Of a stretch of 64,000 nucleotides of DNA, positions 35,855 through 44,860 are shown in pieces. Every line of letters starts with the position of its first letter. Positions within the stretch are counted from its first letter, which is position 1. Source of the stretch: Streptomyces cellulosae (GTDB taxonomy: Bacteria; Actinomycetota; Actinomycetes; Streptomycetales; Streptomycetaceae); the NCBI GenBank assembly GCA_014655195.1, contig BNBH01000019.1, forward strand, positions 101,274 through 165,273, written 5' to 3'. Both the position numbers and the translations under genes were made by a program. Under the pieces are notes generated by a model. The model had not been told where the DNA came from and searched no databases. It was given only the letters and a program-made list of their open reading frames with translations.

Positions 35855-37825
35855 ATGGAGATCGTGACGACGATCCGACATGAGGTACTCACACTGCCGG
35901 CCGCGCGCCTCGGCCCCGACAACCCGCTGCCCGCCCTGCGCCCCCTCGACGAGATGCACCGCATCGAGGACCGCGACAAGAAGGACCTGCCGCGCGACAT
36001 GGCCCGGCAGATCGGCTACGCACCGCTGCACAGCCTGCTGCCGGTCCGCGTCCGCGACGGCTACGACCGGGACCGGGCGCCCCGGTCCCTCGACGCCCTC
36101 GTCCTCGAGAACGACCGGCTGCGCGCCACCGTCCTGCCCGGCCTCGGCGGCCGGATCGCCTCCCTCGTCCACAAGCCCACCGGCCGCGAACTGCTCTATG
36201 CGAACCCGGTGTTCCAGCCCGCCAACTTCGCGCTCAACGGCGCCTGGTTCTCCGGCGGCATCGAGTGGAACATCGGCGCGACCGGCCACACCACCCTGTC
36301 CTGCTCGCCCGTGCACGCGGCCCGCGTCCCCGCCCCGGACGGCGGGGAGATGCTGCGCCTGTGGGAGTGGGAGCGGCTGCGCGACCTGCCCTTCCAGGTC
36401 GACCTGTGGCTGCCGGACGGCTCCGACTTCCTCTACGTCGGCGCGCGGATCCGCAACCCGCACGAGCGTCAGGTGCCGACGTACTGGTGGTCCAACATCG
36501 CCGTCCCCGAGGACTGCCGTGTCCTCGCCCCCGCCGAGGAGGCCTACCACTTCGGCTACGAGCAGCGCCTGAGCCGCGTCCCCGTCCCCGCGTACGACGG
36601 CGTCGACCGCACCTACCCGCCCAACAGCACGTACGCCGCCGACTACTTCTACGAGGTCCCCGAGGCGCGCCGCCGCTGGATCGCCGCGCTGGACGGCGAC
36701 GGCCGCGGGCTCGTGCAGACCTCCACCGACACCCTGCGCGGCCGGAAGCTGTTCGTGTGGGGCCGCGGGCCCGGCGGACGGAGCTGGCAGCAGTGGCTCA
36801 CCGAGCCCGGCACCGACGGCTACTGCGAGATCCAGGCGGGCCTCGCCCGCACCCAGCTGGAGCACGTCCGCCTGGAACCGGAGAGCGAGGTGTCCTGGCT
36901 GGAGGCGTACGGGCCCTTCGAGGCGCGGCGCGACGGGGAGTGGGGCGCCGTCCTCGACGAGGCGGAGGCCCGTCTTGAGGACGTGCTGCCGCGCGCGGAC
37001 GTCGACGCGGCGTACACGGCCTGGCTGCCGTACGCCGACACCGACCCCGGCGAGCGGCTGGCCGCCGGGTCCGGGTGGGGCGCGCTCGAAGTGCTGCGCG
37101 CCGGACGGAAGCTGCCGGGCACGCCCTTCGACGGGAGCACCCTCGGGGAGGAGCAGGAGCCCTGGCTGCACCTGCTGCGCGCCGGGTCCTTCCCCGAGCC
37201 GCCGGACAGCCGGCCGCCCGGCGGGACGCTGGTGGCCCGGCACTGGCGGGACATGCTGGAGACGGCGCCCGCGACCGGACTCACCGAGTACCACCTGGGC
37301 GTCGCCCAGTGGCACGGCGGCGACCGGGCGCAGGCCGTGCGGAGCTGGGAGCGGGGGCTGGCGCAGGACGGCCCGTCCTGGCCCGTGCTGCGCTGTCTCG
37401 CCGTCGCCGACCGGGAGGAACGCCACCCGGAGCGCGCCGCCGACCGCTACGCGCTGGCCTTCGACGACCTGTGCCGCGAGGCCGGGGAGGCCGGCGGGGA
37501 CACGGCGGGGGAGTGGGCCGCCGCCCTGGCCGCCCTCGGGCGGGAGGCGATCGAGGCGCTGCTCGCGGTGGGGCGCACGGCGGACGCCCGGGCGGTGTGG
37601 GAGCGGCTGGACCCCGGCACCCGGGCCCGCGGACGCTTCCGGCTGACCGAGGCGGGTCTGCTGCTCGCGGAGGGCCGGAACGAGGAGGCCCGCGCCGTGT
37701 TCGACGCGGGCTTCGAGGTCGCCGACCTGCGTGAGGGCGACGAGGTGATCGGGCGGCTGTGGGCACGGCTCACGGACGAACCGCTGCCGGAGCGGTACGA
37801 CTTCCGGATGAGGCCCACGCCGTGA
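35855..37825 (+). CDS. DUF5107 / aldose-epimerase-like protein with TPR-like C-terminus
   Basis: A 656-residue protein. The N-terminal part (about 90-370) is a galactose-mutarotase-like beta sandwich, recognisable from RATVLPGLGGRIASLVHK and GGIEWNIGATGH, and matches the DUF5107 family seen beside glycan genes. The C-terminal third (about 430-640) is helical with TPR-like units (EYHLGVAQWHGGDRAQAVRSW, LAEGRNEEARAVFDAGFE). No signal peptide. The likely role is sugar or glycoside metabolism, but the substrate is unknown and there is no adjacent transporter. Start ATG 35855 opens with MEIVTTIRHEVLTLPA; no clear ribosome site. Confidence 0.8.
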   Translation: MEIVTTIRHEVLTLPAARLGPDNPLPALRPLDEMHRIEDRDKKDLPRDMARQIGYAPLHSLLPVRVRDGYDRDRAPRSLDALVLENDRLRATVLPGLGGRIASLVHKPTGRELLYANPVFQPANFALNGAWFSGGIEWNIGATGHTTLSCSPVHAARVPAPDGGEMLRLWEWERLRDLPFQVDLWLPDGSDFLYVGARIRNPHERQVPTYWWSNIAVPEDCRVLAPAEEAYHFGYEQRLSRVPVPAYDGVDRTYPPNSTYAADYFYEVPEARRRWIAALDGDGRGLVQTSTDTLRGRKLFVWGRGPGGRSWQQWLTEPGTDGYCEIQAGLARTQLEHVRLEPESEVSWLEAYGPFEARRDGEWGAVLDEAEARLEDVLPRADVDAAYTAWLPYADTDPGERLAAGSGWGALEVLRAGRKLPGTPFDGSTLGEEQEPWLHLLRAGSFPEPPDSRPPGGTLVARHWRDMLETAPATGLTEYHLGVAQWHGGDRAQAVRSWERGLAQDGPSWPVLRCLAVADREERHPERAADRYALAFDDLCREAGEAGGDTAGEWAAALAALGREAIEALLAVGRTADARAVWERLDPGTRARGRFRLTEAGLLLAEGRNEEARAVFDAGFEVADLREGDEVIGRLWARLTDEPLPERYDFRMRPTP

Positions 37826-37832
37826 CGTGACG

Positions 37833-38183
37833 TCAGGCGCCGCGGCGGTCGGCGTACTCGTAGACCGCCCCGTCCGGGTGGCGTGCGATCAGGTTGCGGC
37901 CGACGGGGGTGGGCAGCGGTCCGGCGAGGACGGCCGCGCCCATCTCCTCCAGCACCTGACGGGTCTCGTCGACGTCCTTGACCGCGAGGGTCGCGGCGAC
38001 CTTGCGCAGCACGTCCAGTTCGGCCTCGGGACCGCTCATCAGCAGGAAGCAGCCCACCGCGGCGACCTGGACGCCCTCCCGTTCGAAGCGGAGGGCGGTT
38101 CCGCCCGCCAGCCGCTCGTAGAAGGGGATGGCGGTCTCGATGTCGTCGACGCAGACGCGCAGTGTGGCACCCAGAATCTCCAT
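37833..38183 (-). CDS. VOC-superfamily (glyoxalase-like) protein
   Basis: A 116-residue single-unit vicinal-oxygen-chelate fold protein: ILGATLRVCVDDIETAIPFYERL at the N-terminus and NLIARHPDGAVYEYADRR at the C-terminus. Metal ligands are not all evident, so it could be a binding or resistance protein instead of an enzyme. It looks leaderless: TAGGCT ends 7 bases upstream of ATG 38183 on the minus strand. It is convergent with the DUF5107 gene only 7 bases away. Confidence 0.83.
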   Translation of the reverse strand: MEILGATLRVCVDDIETAIPFYERLAGGTALRFEREGVQVAAVGCFLLMSGPEAELDVLRKVAATLAVKDVDETRQVLEEMGAAVLAGPLPTPVGRNLIARHPDGAVYEYADRRGA

Positions 38184-38270
38184 GCGTCCGAGCCTAGTTG
38201 GACGCCCTGGCCGGCGGGCGGGGCGCTGCCGATCTCCACACCACTCCCTCCCGCCGTACGCGCGGGGCGA

Positions 38271-38301
38271 GTTACCGGGCCCCGGGCACGGGTACCCGTG
38301 C
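38271..38301 (+). promoter_or_regulatory. SigB-like leaderless promoter containing a 16-bp palindrome
   Basis: GTTA (38271-38274), 15 bases, then GGGTAC (38290-38295) closely fits the Streptomyces SigB-type pattern GTTT/GNNT-N14-16-GGGTAC/T. RNA would begin near the ATG at 38305. The -10 lies inside a perfect palindrome GCACGGGTACCCGTGC (38286-38301). Confidence 0.55.
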
Positions 38302-38304
38302 GCC

Positions 38305-38694
38305 ATGCAGCGCTTGGAACACATGCAGCACCTCGACAAGCACCTGGTGGACGAACTGGCCCAGGTGGCCCGGGAGTCCGTACGCGCCGAACTGCGGGAG
38401 CAGACGCGGGGGCAGCGCCGTAAGGCGGCGTTGTACGGCGGCTCGGGCGCCGCCGCGCTGTACGCGGGCGCGGCGCTCGCCCTGGCGGTGGGCCTCGCCC
38501 TGGACCTGGCCCTGCCGGGCTGGGCAGCGGCGCTCGTCACGGCGGTGATCCTGGCGGCAACGGCGGTCGCCCTGCGAGCGGCGGCCCGCCCGGCACCGCC
38601 CGCCCCGGTATCCGGAACCGGCTCCGCCCCCGTGCCCCCGGTGCCGTCCACTCCGCCGACGGTCGGCACCGACCACGCCCCGGGCAACGGCTGA
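38305..38694 (+). CDS. small holin-X-like membrane protein
   Basis: A 129-residue protein of the actinobacterial holin-X/phage-holin-like group. After an amphipathic N-terminus (LDKHLVDELAQVARESVRAELREQ) come two hydrophobic helices separated by a short turn (about 48-70 and 73-92), then a Pro-rich tail. Such proteins in Streptomyces are usually chromosomal and envelope- or stress-related; no phage genes are near. ATG 38305 is chosen from the leaderless SigB-like promoter. Confidence 0.75.
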   Translation: MQRLEHMQHLDKHLVDELAQVARESVRAELREQTRGQRRKAALYGGSGAAALYAGAALALAVGLALDLALPGWAAALVTAVILAATAVALRAAARPAPPAPVSGTGSAPVPPVPSTPPTVGTDHAPGNG

Positions 38695-38761
38695 GGCCGG
38701 GGCGCCACGGCGCGCGGCGGCAGCGGGAGGGCGCGGCCGCCGAGGCAAACCCCGCCCCGGT

Positions 38762-38786
38762 GTTTGGCGGCCCCGCACAGGGGGAC
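38762..38786 (+). promoter_or_regulatory. possible SigB-like promoter of the NDH-2/transketolase/LigD operon
   Basis: GTTT (38762-38765), 15 bases, then GGGGAC (38781-38786) differs by one base from the GTTT-N14-16-GGGTAC pattern. It would give a leader of about 35 bases. Confidence 0.35.
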
Positions 38787-38828
38787 GCGGAAGTCTCCCG
38801 ACGTACGCGACCGCGCCGGAGGCGAACC

Positions 38829-40265
38829 GTGAGTCGACCCCGCATTGTGATCGTCGGTGCCGGCTTCGCCGGGTACCGCACGGCCCAGATCCTGTCCCGT
38901 ACGGCCAGGGGCCGGGCCGAGATCGTCCTGCTCAACCCGACCGACTACTTCCTGTACCTGCCGCTGCTGCCCCAGGTCGCGGCCGGGATCCTCGAGCCGC
39001 GCCGGGTCACCGTGTCCCTTGCCGGGACGCTGCCGCACGTCCGGCTGGTGCTGGGCGAGGCCGGCCGGATCGACCTCGACGCCCGCCAGGTGCACTACAC
39101 CGGCCCCGAGGGCGAGGACGGCACCCTGTCCTACGACCGGCTGGTGCTCGCCGCCGGCAGCGTCAACAAGCTGTTGCCCATCCCGGGCGTCGCCGAGCAC
39201 GCGCACGGCTTCCGCGGCCTGCCCGAGGCGCTGTACCTGCGCGACCACGTCACCCGCCAGGTGGAGCTGGCCGCCGCCACGGACGACCCGGAGCGCTGCT
39301 CCTCGCGGTGCACCTTCGTCGTCGTGGGCGCCGGCTACACCGGCACCGAGGTCGCCGCGCACGGCCAGCTCTTCACCGACGCGCAGGTGGCGAAGCAGCC
39401 GCTGCGCACCGGCCTGCGCCCGCGCTGGATCCTCCTCGACATCGCCGACCGGGTCCTGCCCGAGCTCAGCGAACGGCTCTCCCGCACCGCCGACACGGTG
39501 CTGCGGGAGCGGGGCGTGGACGTGCGGATGGGCACCTCCGTGAAGGAGGCCACCTCCGACGGGGTGCTGCTCACCGACGGGGAGTTCGTCGGGACCCGCA
39601 CGCTCGTGTGGTGCGTGGGCGTACGCCCCGACCCCCTCGTCCAGTCCCTGGAACTGCCCATGGAACGCGGCCGGCTGCTGGTCGACCCGCACCTCCAGGT
39701 GCCGGGCCACCCCGAGGTCTTCGCCTGCGGTGACGCGGCCGCCGTGCCCGACCTGGAGAACCCCGGCTCGTACACCCCGATGACCGCCCAGCACGCCTGG
39801 CGGCAGGGCAAGGTCTGCGCGCACAACATCGCCGCGTCCTTCGGCGACGGCGAGCGGCGGGCGTACCGCCACAAGGACCTGGGGTTCGTGGTGGACCTCG
39901 GCGGCGCCAAGGCCGCCGCCAACCCGCTCGGCGTCAACCTCTCCGGGGTGGTGGCCGGCGCGGTGACCCGCGGCTACCACCTCGCCGCGATGCCGGGCAA
40001 CCGGGTGCGGGTGGCCGCCGACTGGCTGCTGGACGCCGTACTGCCGCGCCAGGCCGTCCAGTTGGGCCTCGTGCGGTCCTGGTCCGTGCCGCTGGACACC
40101 GCGTCCCCCGAGGTCGCGCGCGTGCCGGGAGGGCCCCGGGAGGAGCAGGCGTCCGGCCCGGCGAAAACCGACGTCACCCCGCCGCCCGACCAGCCGGAGC
40201 CCGGCCCGGACGTGGCCCCCGGCCCCGTCCGGCGTACCGACCGACCCGACGAAGGAGACGCATGA
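38829..40265 (+). CDS. NAD(P)/FAD-dependent oxidoreductase, NDH-2-like
   Basis: A 478-residue two-dinucleotide-binding flavoprotein resembling type II NADH dehydrogenase. RIVIVGAGFAGYRTAQ binds FAD, FVVVGAGYTGTEVAAHGQ binds NAD(P)H, and VFACGDAAAVPD is the second FAD site. NDH-2 passes electrons from NADH to quinone at the inner membrane without pumping. The C-terminal 40 residues are a Pro/Glu-rich tail not seen in core NDH-2. GTG 38829 has GGAGG 7 bases upstream. The stop overlaps the transketolase start, so it is the first gene of a three-gene operon. Confidence 0.88.
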   Translation: MSRPRIVIVGAGFAGYRTAQILSRTARGRAEIVLLNPTDYFLYLPLLPQVAAGILEPRRVTVSLAGTLPHVRLVLGEAGRIDLDARQVHYTGPEGEDGTLSYDRLVLAAGSVNKLLPIPGVAEHAHGFRGLPEALYLRDHVTRQVELAAATDDPERCSSRCTFVVVGAGYTGTEVAAHGQLFTDAQVAKQPLRTGLRPRWILLDIADRVLPELSERLSRTADTVLRERGVDVRMGTSVKEATSDGVLLTDGEFVGTRTLVWCVGVRPDPLVQSLELPMERGRLLVDPHLQVPGHPEVFACGDAAAVPDLENPGSYTPMTAQHAWRQGKVCAHNIAASFGDGERRAYRHKDLGFVVDLGGAKAAANPLGVNLSGVVAGAVTRGYHLAAMPGNRVRVAADWLLDAVLPRQAVQLGLVRSWSVPLDTASPEVARVPGGPREEQASGPAKTDVTPPPDQPEPGPDVAPGPVRRTDRPDEGDA

Positions 40266-42109
40266 ACACCGGTGAACTCGCCGAACTCGGACAGCAGTTG
40301 CGGGTGGACAGTGTTCGGGCGGCGGCCGCCGCCGGCTCCGGGCACCCCACGTCGTCGATGTCCGCGGCCGACCTCGTGGCCGTCCTCTTCGCCCGCCGTC
40401 TGCGCTACGACTTCGACCGCCCCGACCACCCCGCCAACGACCGCTTCGTCCTCTCCAAGGGCCACGCCTCCCCGCTGATGTACGCCACCTACAAGGCGGC
40501 CGGCGTCATCGGCGACGAGGAGCTGCTCACCTTCCGCGAGAACGGCAGCCGCCTCGAGGGCCACCCCACACCCCGCAAGCTCCCCTGGGTGGAGACCGCC
40601 ACCGGCTCCCTCGGCCAGGGCCTGCCCGTCGGCGTCGGCATCGCGCTCGCCGGGAAGCGGCTGGACCATACCGACTACCGGGTGTGGGTGCTGTGCGGCG
40701 ACAGCGAAATGGCCGAGGGCTCGGTGTGGGAGGCGGCCGAGCAGGCCGCGTACGAGAACCTCGACAACCTCACCGCGATCGTGGACGTCAACCGGCTCGG
40801 CCAGCGCGGCCCCACCCGGCACGGCCACGACCTGGACGCCTACGCCCGCCGCTTCCAGGCGTTCGGCTGGCACACCGTCGAGGTGGACGGGCACGACGTG
40901 GACGCGGTGGACCGCGCCTACGGCGAGGCGCTGTCCACCCGGGGCCAGCCGACCGCGATCCTCGCCCGCACCCTCAAGGGCAAGGGCGTGGAGTCCGTGC
41001 AGGACCGGGAGGGGCTGCACGGCAAACCGCTGCCGGAGGCCGAGGACGCGATCGCCGAACTGGGCGGCCCCCGCGACCTGCGCATCACCGTCCACGCGCC
41101 GCCCGCCGGAGGCGAGGCCCCCGCCCGGCGGATCACCACGCCCGAGCTGCCCCGCTGGGAGCGCGGCGAGGACGTCGCCACCCGTGACGCCTTCGGCCAG
41201 GCGCTGGCCGCCCTCGGCGCCGCGCGCGACGACGTCGTCGCCCTGGACGGCGAGGTCGGCGACTCCACCCGCCTGGAGTACTTCGCCAAGGAACACCCCG
41301 AGCGCTACGTCGAGTGCTACATCGCCGAGCAGCAGATGGTCGCCGACGCCGTCGGGGTCGCCGCGCGCGGCCGGCTGCCGTTCGCGTGCACCTTCGCGGC
41401 CTTCCTGACCCGCGCCCACGACTTCGTCCGCATGGCGGCGATCAGCGGCTCCGGGCTCAACCTGGTCGGGTCCCACGCGGGCGTCGCCATCGGCCAGGAC
41501 GGACCCAGCCAGATGGGCCTGGAGGACCTGGCGATGATGCGGGCGGTGCACGGCTCCACCGTGCTGTACCCGTGCGACGCCAACCAGACCGCCCGCCTGG
41601 TCGCCGCCATGGCCGGCCTGGAGGGCATCCGCTATCTGCGCACCTCGCGCGGCGAGAGCCCGGTGATCTACGGCCCCGACGAGGAGTTCCCCGTCGGCGG
41701 CAGCAAGGTGCTGCGCTCGTCCGGGCAGGACCGGCTCACCCTGGTCGCCGCGGGCGTCACCGTGCAGGAGGCGCTGGCGGCCGCCGACGCCCTCGCGGAC
41801 GAGGGCATCGCCGTACGGGTCGTCGACCTGTACTCGGTGAAGCCCGTCGACGTGGAGACGCTGCGCACCGCCGCCGAGGAGACCGGCTGTCTGATGACGG
41901 TCGAGGACCACCACCCCGAGGGCGGGCTCGGTGACGCGGTCGCCGAGGCGTTCGGCGACGGGCGTCCCGTGCCGCGGCTGGTGCGGCTCGCCGTGCGGAA
42001 CATGCCGGGCTCGGCCACGCCCGAGGAGCAGCTGCACGCCTCCGGGATCGACGCCGCGTCGATCGCCGCGGCCGGCAGGCTGCTGGTGGGGGAGGCGATC
42101 GTGTCGTGA
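40262..42109 (+). CDS. tkt: transketolase
   Basis: A 615-residue thiamine-diphosphate enzyme. The N-terminal PP domain includes AAAAGSGHPTSSMS, GSLGQGLPVG and the ThDP-binding GDSEMAEGSVWE...N motif; the Pyr domain has YIAEQQMVADAVGVA with the catalytic Glu, and the C-terminal domain follows. It transfers two-carbon units in the pentose phosphate pathway. It is about 50 residues shorter than housekeeping transketolases, so it is probably an extra, stress- or stage-specific copy. ATG 40262 overlaps the oxidoreductase stop and has AAGGAG upstream; the stop overlaps the next start. Confidence 0.92.
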   Translation: MNTGELAELGQQLRVDSVRAAAAAGSGHPTSSMSAADLVAVLFARRLRYDFDRPDHPANDRFVLSKGHASPLMYATYKAAGVIGDEELLTFRENGSRLEGHPTPRKLPWVETATGSLGQGLPVGVGIALAGKRLDHTDYRVWVLCGDSEMAEGSVWEAAEQAAYENLDNLTAIVDVNRLGQRGPTRHGHDLDAYARRFQAFGWHTVEVDGHDVDAVDRAYGEALSTRGQPTAILARTLKGKGVESVQDREGLHGKPLPEAEDAIAELGGPRDLRITVHAPPAGGEAPARRITTPELPRWERGEDVATRDAFGQALAALGAARDDVVALDGEVGDSTRLEYFAKEHPERYVECYIAEQQMVADAVGVAARGRLPFACTFAAFLTRAHDFVRMAAISGSGLNLVGSHAGVAIGQDGPSQMGLEDLAMMRAVHGSTVLYPCDANQTARLVAAMAGLEGIRYLRTSRGESPVIYGPDEEFPVGGSKVLRSSGQDRLTLVAAGVTVQEALAAADALADEGIAVRVVDLYSVKPVDVETLRTAAEETGCLMTVEDHHPEGGLGDAVAEAFGDGRPVPRLVRLAVRNMPGSATPEEQLHASGIDAASIAAAGRLLVGEAIVS

Positions 42110-43032
42110 GCGACGGCGGCTCGCGCACCGTACGGGCCGGCCGCCGGCGGGTGGAGATCCACCGCCCGGACAAGGTGCTCTTCCCGGGCGGCGACGGCGT
42201 CCGGGAGTACACCAAGGGCGACCTCGTCGACTACCACCGGGCGGTCGCCCGGCACATGCTGCCGCACCTGCGGGGCCGGCCGCTGATGCTGGACCGGCGG
42301 CCCGACGGCATCGACGGCCCGGCCTTCATGCAGAAGAACACCCCCGACAGCTACCCCGGCTGGATCACCCGGGTCGAGGTCGGCAAGGAGGGCGGCACCG
42401 TCACGCACACCGTGTGCGACGACACCGCCACGCTCCTGTACCTGGTCGACCAGGCGAGCATCACGCTGCACCGCTGGCTCTCCCGCGCCGACGACGTCGA
42501 CCGCCCGGACCGGCTGGTCTTCGACCTCGACCCGTCAGGCGACGACTTCGACGAGGTGCGGAAGGCCGCCCGGCTGCTGGGGGAGCTGCTGGACGAACTC
42601 GCCCTGCCGTCCGTCCTGATGACCACCGGCTCGCGGGGCCTGCACGTGGTCGTGCCGCTCGACGGCGGCCAGGACTTCGACACGGTACGGGAGTTCGCCC
42701 GCGAGGTCGCCGACACGCTGGCCGACGCCCACCCGGACCGGCTCACCACCGCGGCCCGCAAGAAGGACCGCGGCGACCGGCTCTATCTCGACGTGCAGCG
42801 CAACGCCTACGCCCAGACCGCGGTCGCCCCCTGGACGGTCCGCGCCCTGCCGGGAGCGCCCGTCGCCGCCCCGGTCACCTGGGAGCAGCTCGACGACCCG
42901 GAGCTGCACGGGGGCCGCTGGACGGTCGAGAACGCCCTGGAGCAGGCCGAGGCGAAACCGTGGGCCGGGCTGTCCGGCAAGGGCCGCTCCCTCGCCCCGG
43001 CCCGTCGCAGGCTCGCCGCGCTGCGCGGCTGA
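42106..43032 (+). CDS. LigD-type polymerase/primase domain protein
   Basis: A 308-residue stand-alone archaeo-eukaryotic primase-like polymerase of the NHEJ LigD PolDom family. Clear markers are RPDKVLFP, GRPLMLDRRPDGIDG, FMQKNTP, the metal-binding DLDPSGDDF motif, TTGSRGLHVVVPL and LYLDVQRNAYAQT. LigD polymerases fill gaps and add ribonucleotides at double-strand breaks with Ku and a ligase; no ligase or Ku lies in this window. GTG 42106 overlaps the transketolase stop. Its place in a redox/sugar operon with a possible SigB promoter points to stress or spore DNA repair. Confidence 0.9.
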   Translation: MSDGGSRTVRAGRRRVEIHRPDKVLFPGGDGVREYTKGDLVDYHRAVARHMLPHLRGRPLMLDRRPDGIDGPAFMQKNTPDSYPGWITRVEVGKEGGTVTHTVCDDTATLLYLVDQASITLHRWLSRADDVDRPDRLVFDLDPSGDDFDEVRKAARLLGELLDELALPSVLMTTGSRGLHVVVPLDGGQDFDTVREFAREVADTLADAHPDRLTTAARKKDRGDRLYLDVQRNAYAQTAVAPWTVRALPGAPVAAPVTWEQLDDPELHGGRWTVENALEQAEAKPWAGLSGKGRSLAPARRRLAALRG

Positions 43033-43153
43033 CCCTCCGGACCCGTCGCCCTGTACCCCCGTCCGACCAGGAGCGACAGCCGGACAGGGCGAACGGGTGA
43101 GTCCCCGGAGGTTTGGCGAACACGCTTGCGGCCACACGGAGGGGGAGGTGGCC

Positions 43154-43588
43154 ATGTCGAACACGAAAAACACCGAAGAGTCACAAGATTCACAGGAATC
43201 TCCCGACTCCCGTGAGGAGCGGGACTCCCAGGAGACCCGGACCTCACGCACACCCCGTAAACGCACCGCACCCCGCAGGCGGCCCGAGGACGACGGCGGG
43301 ACGACCGGGAGCACCACGGCACGGAAGAAACCGAAGCCCATGGAGGTGCTGCGCCAGGCGCGCGAGCAGCTGGCGGAGCTCACCGGCATGGAGGCCGAGT
43401 CCGTGTCGTCCTTCGAGCAGACCTCGGAGGGCTGGGCGCTCGAGGTCGAGGTCCTCGAGCTGGAGCGGGTGCCCGACACGATGAGCCTGATGGCGAGCTA
43501 CCAGGTGGAACTGGACCCCGACGGGGACCTCACCGGGTACCGGAGGGTCCGCCGCTACGAACGCGGACGCGCCGACGGGCGCAAGTAG
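43154..43588 (+). CDS. gvpO: gas vesicle protein GvpO
   Basis: A 144-residue protein; the C-terminal half (about 62-140) is the GvpO domain (PMEVLRQAREQLAELTGMEAESVSSFEQTSEGWALEVEVLELER). The N-terminal 55 residues are a disordered Ser/Glu/Arg stretch. GvpO is required for gas vesicle formation in haloarchaea and opens the Streptomyces cluster. ATG 43154 has GGAGGTGG upstream. A GTTT at 43111 recalls the other stress promoters, but the expected GGGTAC is absent (GGCCAC), so I do not call a promoter. Confidence 0.92.
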   Translation: MSNTKNTEESQDSQESPDSREERDSQETRTSRTPRKRTAPRRRPEDDGGTTGSTTARKKPKPMEVLRQAREQLAELTGMEAESVSSFEQTSEGWALEVEVLELERVPDTMSLMASYQVELDPDGDLTGYRRVRRYERGRADGRK

Positions 43589-43669
43589 GGCGGCCGGCAG
43601 GCCGCACGGCAGCACAGCAAGCACATCCCTGCATCCCCACATCCCCGACACCAAGGAGGAATGGCCGGC

Positions 43670-44089
43670 ATGACAGTCGTACCGGCACAGCAGTCCGGCG
43701 GCGGAGGCGGCAGCAGCGGCCTCTACGACGTGCTTGAGCTTGTCCTGGACAGGGGGCTCGTCATCGACGCATTCGTGCGCGTGTCCCTGGTCGGCATCGA
43801 GATTCTCAAGATCGACGTCCGTGTCGTCGTCGCGAGCGTCGACACCTACCTCCGTTTCGCGGAGGCGTGCAACCGGCTGGACCTCGAGTCCGGCCCCAAG
43901 AAGAGCCCGGGCCTGCCCGAGATCGTCGGCGAGGTGACCGAGTCCGGCGCCCGCGGCAAGTCCAAGGGAGCCCTCTCCGGCGCCGCCGAGACCATCTCGG
44001 ACGCCTTCAAGCAGGGCCGCGAGGGCGAGACCGAGTCGCGCCCCCGGGCCCGTAAGACCACCTCGCGACGCAAGGAGGAGCAGGAGTGA
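43670..44089 (+). CDS. gvpA: gas vesicle structural protein GvpA
   Basis: A 139-residue GvpA-family protein. Residues about 17-75 are the amphiphilic shell core (LYDVLELVLDRGLVIDAFVRVSLVGIEILKIDVRVVVASVDTYL, beta-strand pairs that line the hollow interior). The remaining 60 residues are a Lys/Arg-rich tail unusual for the roughly 70-residue cyanobacterial GvpA. ATG 43670 is favoured, 10 bases after AAGGAGG; ATG 43661 is almost on top of it. The stop overlaps gvpF by 4 bases. Confidence 0.92.
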   Translation: MTVVPAQQSGGGGGSSGLYDVLELVLDRGLVIDAFVRVSLVGIEILKIDVRVVVASVDTYLRFAEACNRLDLESGPKKSPGLPEIVGEVTESGARGKSKGALSGAAETISDAFKQGREGETESRPRARKTTSRRKEEQE

Positions 44090-44856
44090 GCACGTACGTC
44101 TACGGCATCACCGCCGCCTCGCACCCCTCCCTGCCCGAGGGCATGGGCGGCGTCGGCGACCCGGCGCGCCCGCTGCGGGTGCTGACCCAGGGGGAGCTGG
44201 CGGCCGTCGTCAGCGACGCCCCCGAGGGTCTGCGCCCCAAGCGGCGTGAGCTGCTCGCCCACCAGAACGTGCTCAGCGAGGTCGGCGCGGGCGGCTGTGT
44301 CCTGCCCATGCGGTTCGGCAGCGTCGCCCCCGACGACGACACCGTCACCTCCGTCCTCGCCGAGCGCGCCGACCACTACCTGGAGCGGCTGCGCGCCCTC
44401 GACGGCCGCGTCGAGTACAACGTCAAGGCCAACCACGTGGAGGACGCCGTCCTCCATCACGTGATGGCCCTCAACCCGGAGATCCGCGCCCTCGCGGAGT
44501 CCAACCGGCAGTCCGGCGGCGGCGGTTACGACGACAAGATCCGCCTCGGCGAGATGGTCGCCGAAGCCGTCAAGGCCCGGGAGGCCGAGGACGGCGCCAC
44601 GCTGGAGAACGCGCTGCGCGGCATCGCCGACGCCGAGAGCGTGGGCCCCGAGTCCACCGGCTGGCTCGCCAACGTCTCGTACCTGGTGAAGCGCTCGACG
44701 GCGGAGGACTTCCTGGCCGCCGTGGAGAAGGCCCGCGCGGACATGCCCCACCTGGAGATTCGACTGAACGGCCCGCTGCCCCCGTACAGCTTCGTCGAGC
44801 CCGGCCCCGCCGAGCCGGCGGGCACCACGGTCGCGGCGGACAGCGGAGCGGAGTGA
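44086..44856 (+). CDS. gvpF: gas vesicle protein GvpF
   Basis: A 256-residue GvpF/L-family assembly protein. It opens with the family start TYVYGITAA, has LPMRFGSVAPDD and VEYNVKAN, and ends with LNGPLPPYSFV. GvpF binds GvpA and probably prevents its aggregation before nucleation. GTG 44086 overlaps gvpA. A paralogue, gvpL, lies in the same cluster. Confidence 0.93.
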   Translation: MSTYVYGITAASHPSLPEGMGGVGDPARPLRVLTQGELAAVVSDAPEGLRPKRRELLAHQNVLSEVGAGGCVLPMRFGSVAPDDDTVTSVLAERADHYLERLRALDGRVEYNVKANHVEDAVLHHVMALNPEIRALAESNRQSGGGGYDDKIRLGEMVAEAVKAREAEDGATLENALRGIADAESVGPESTGWLANVSYLVKRSTAEDFLAAVEKARADMPHLEIRLNGPLPPYSFVEPGPAEPAGTTVAADSGAE

Positions 44857-44860
44857 CGAC

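Noticed and set aside
38305..38694. Prophage remnant suggested by the holin-like protein
   Set aside because: No other phage gene, integrase or attachment repeat is near; such small holin-like proteins are normal chromosomal genes in Streptomyces.
43111..43135. SigB-like promoter before gvpO
   Set aside because: GTTT is present with 15-base spacing, but the -10 position reads GGCCAC, three mismatches from GGGTAC.
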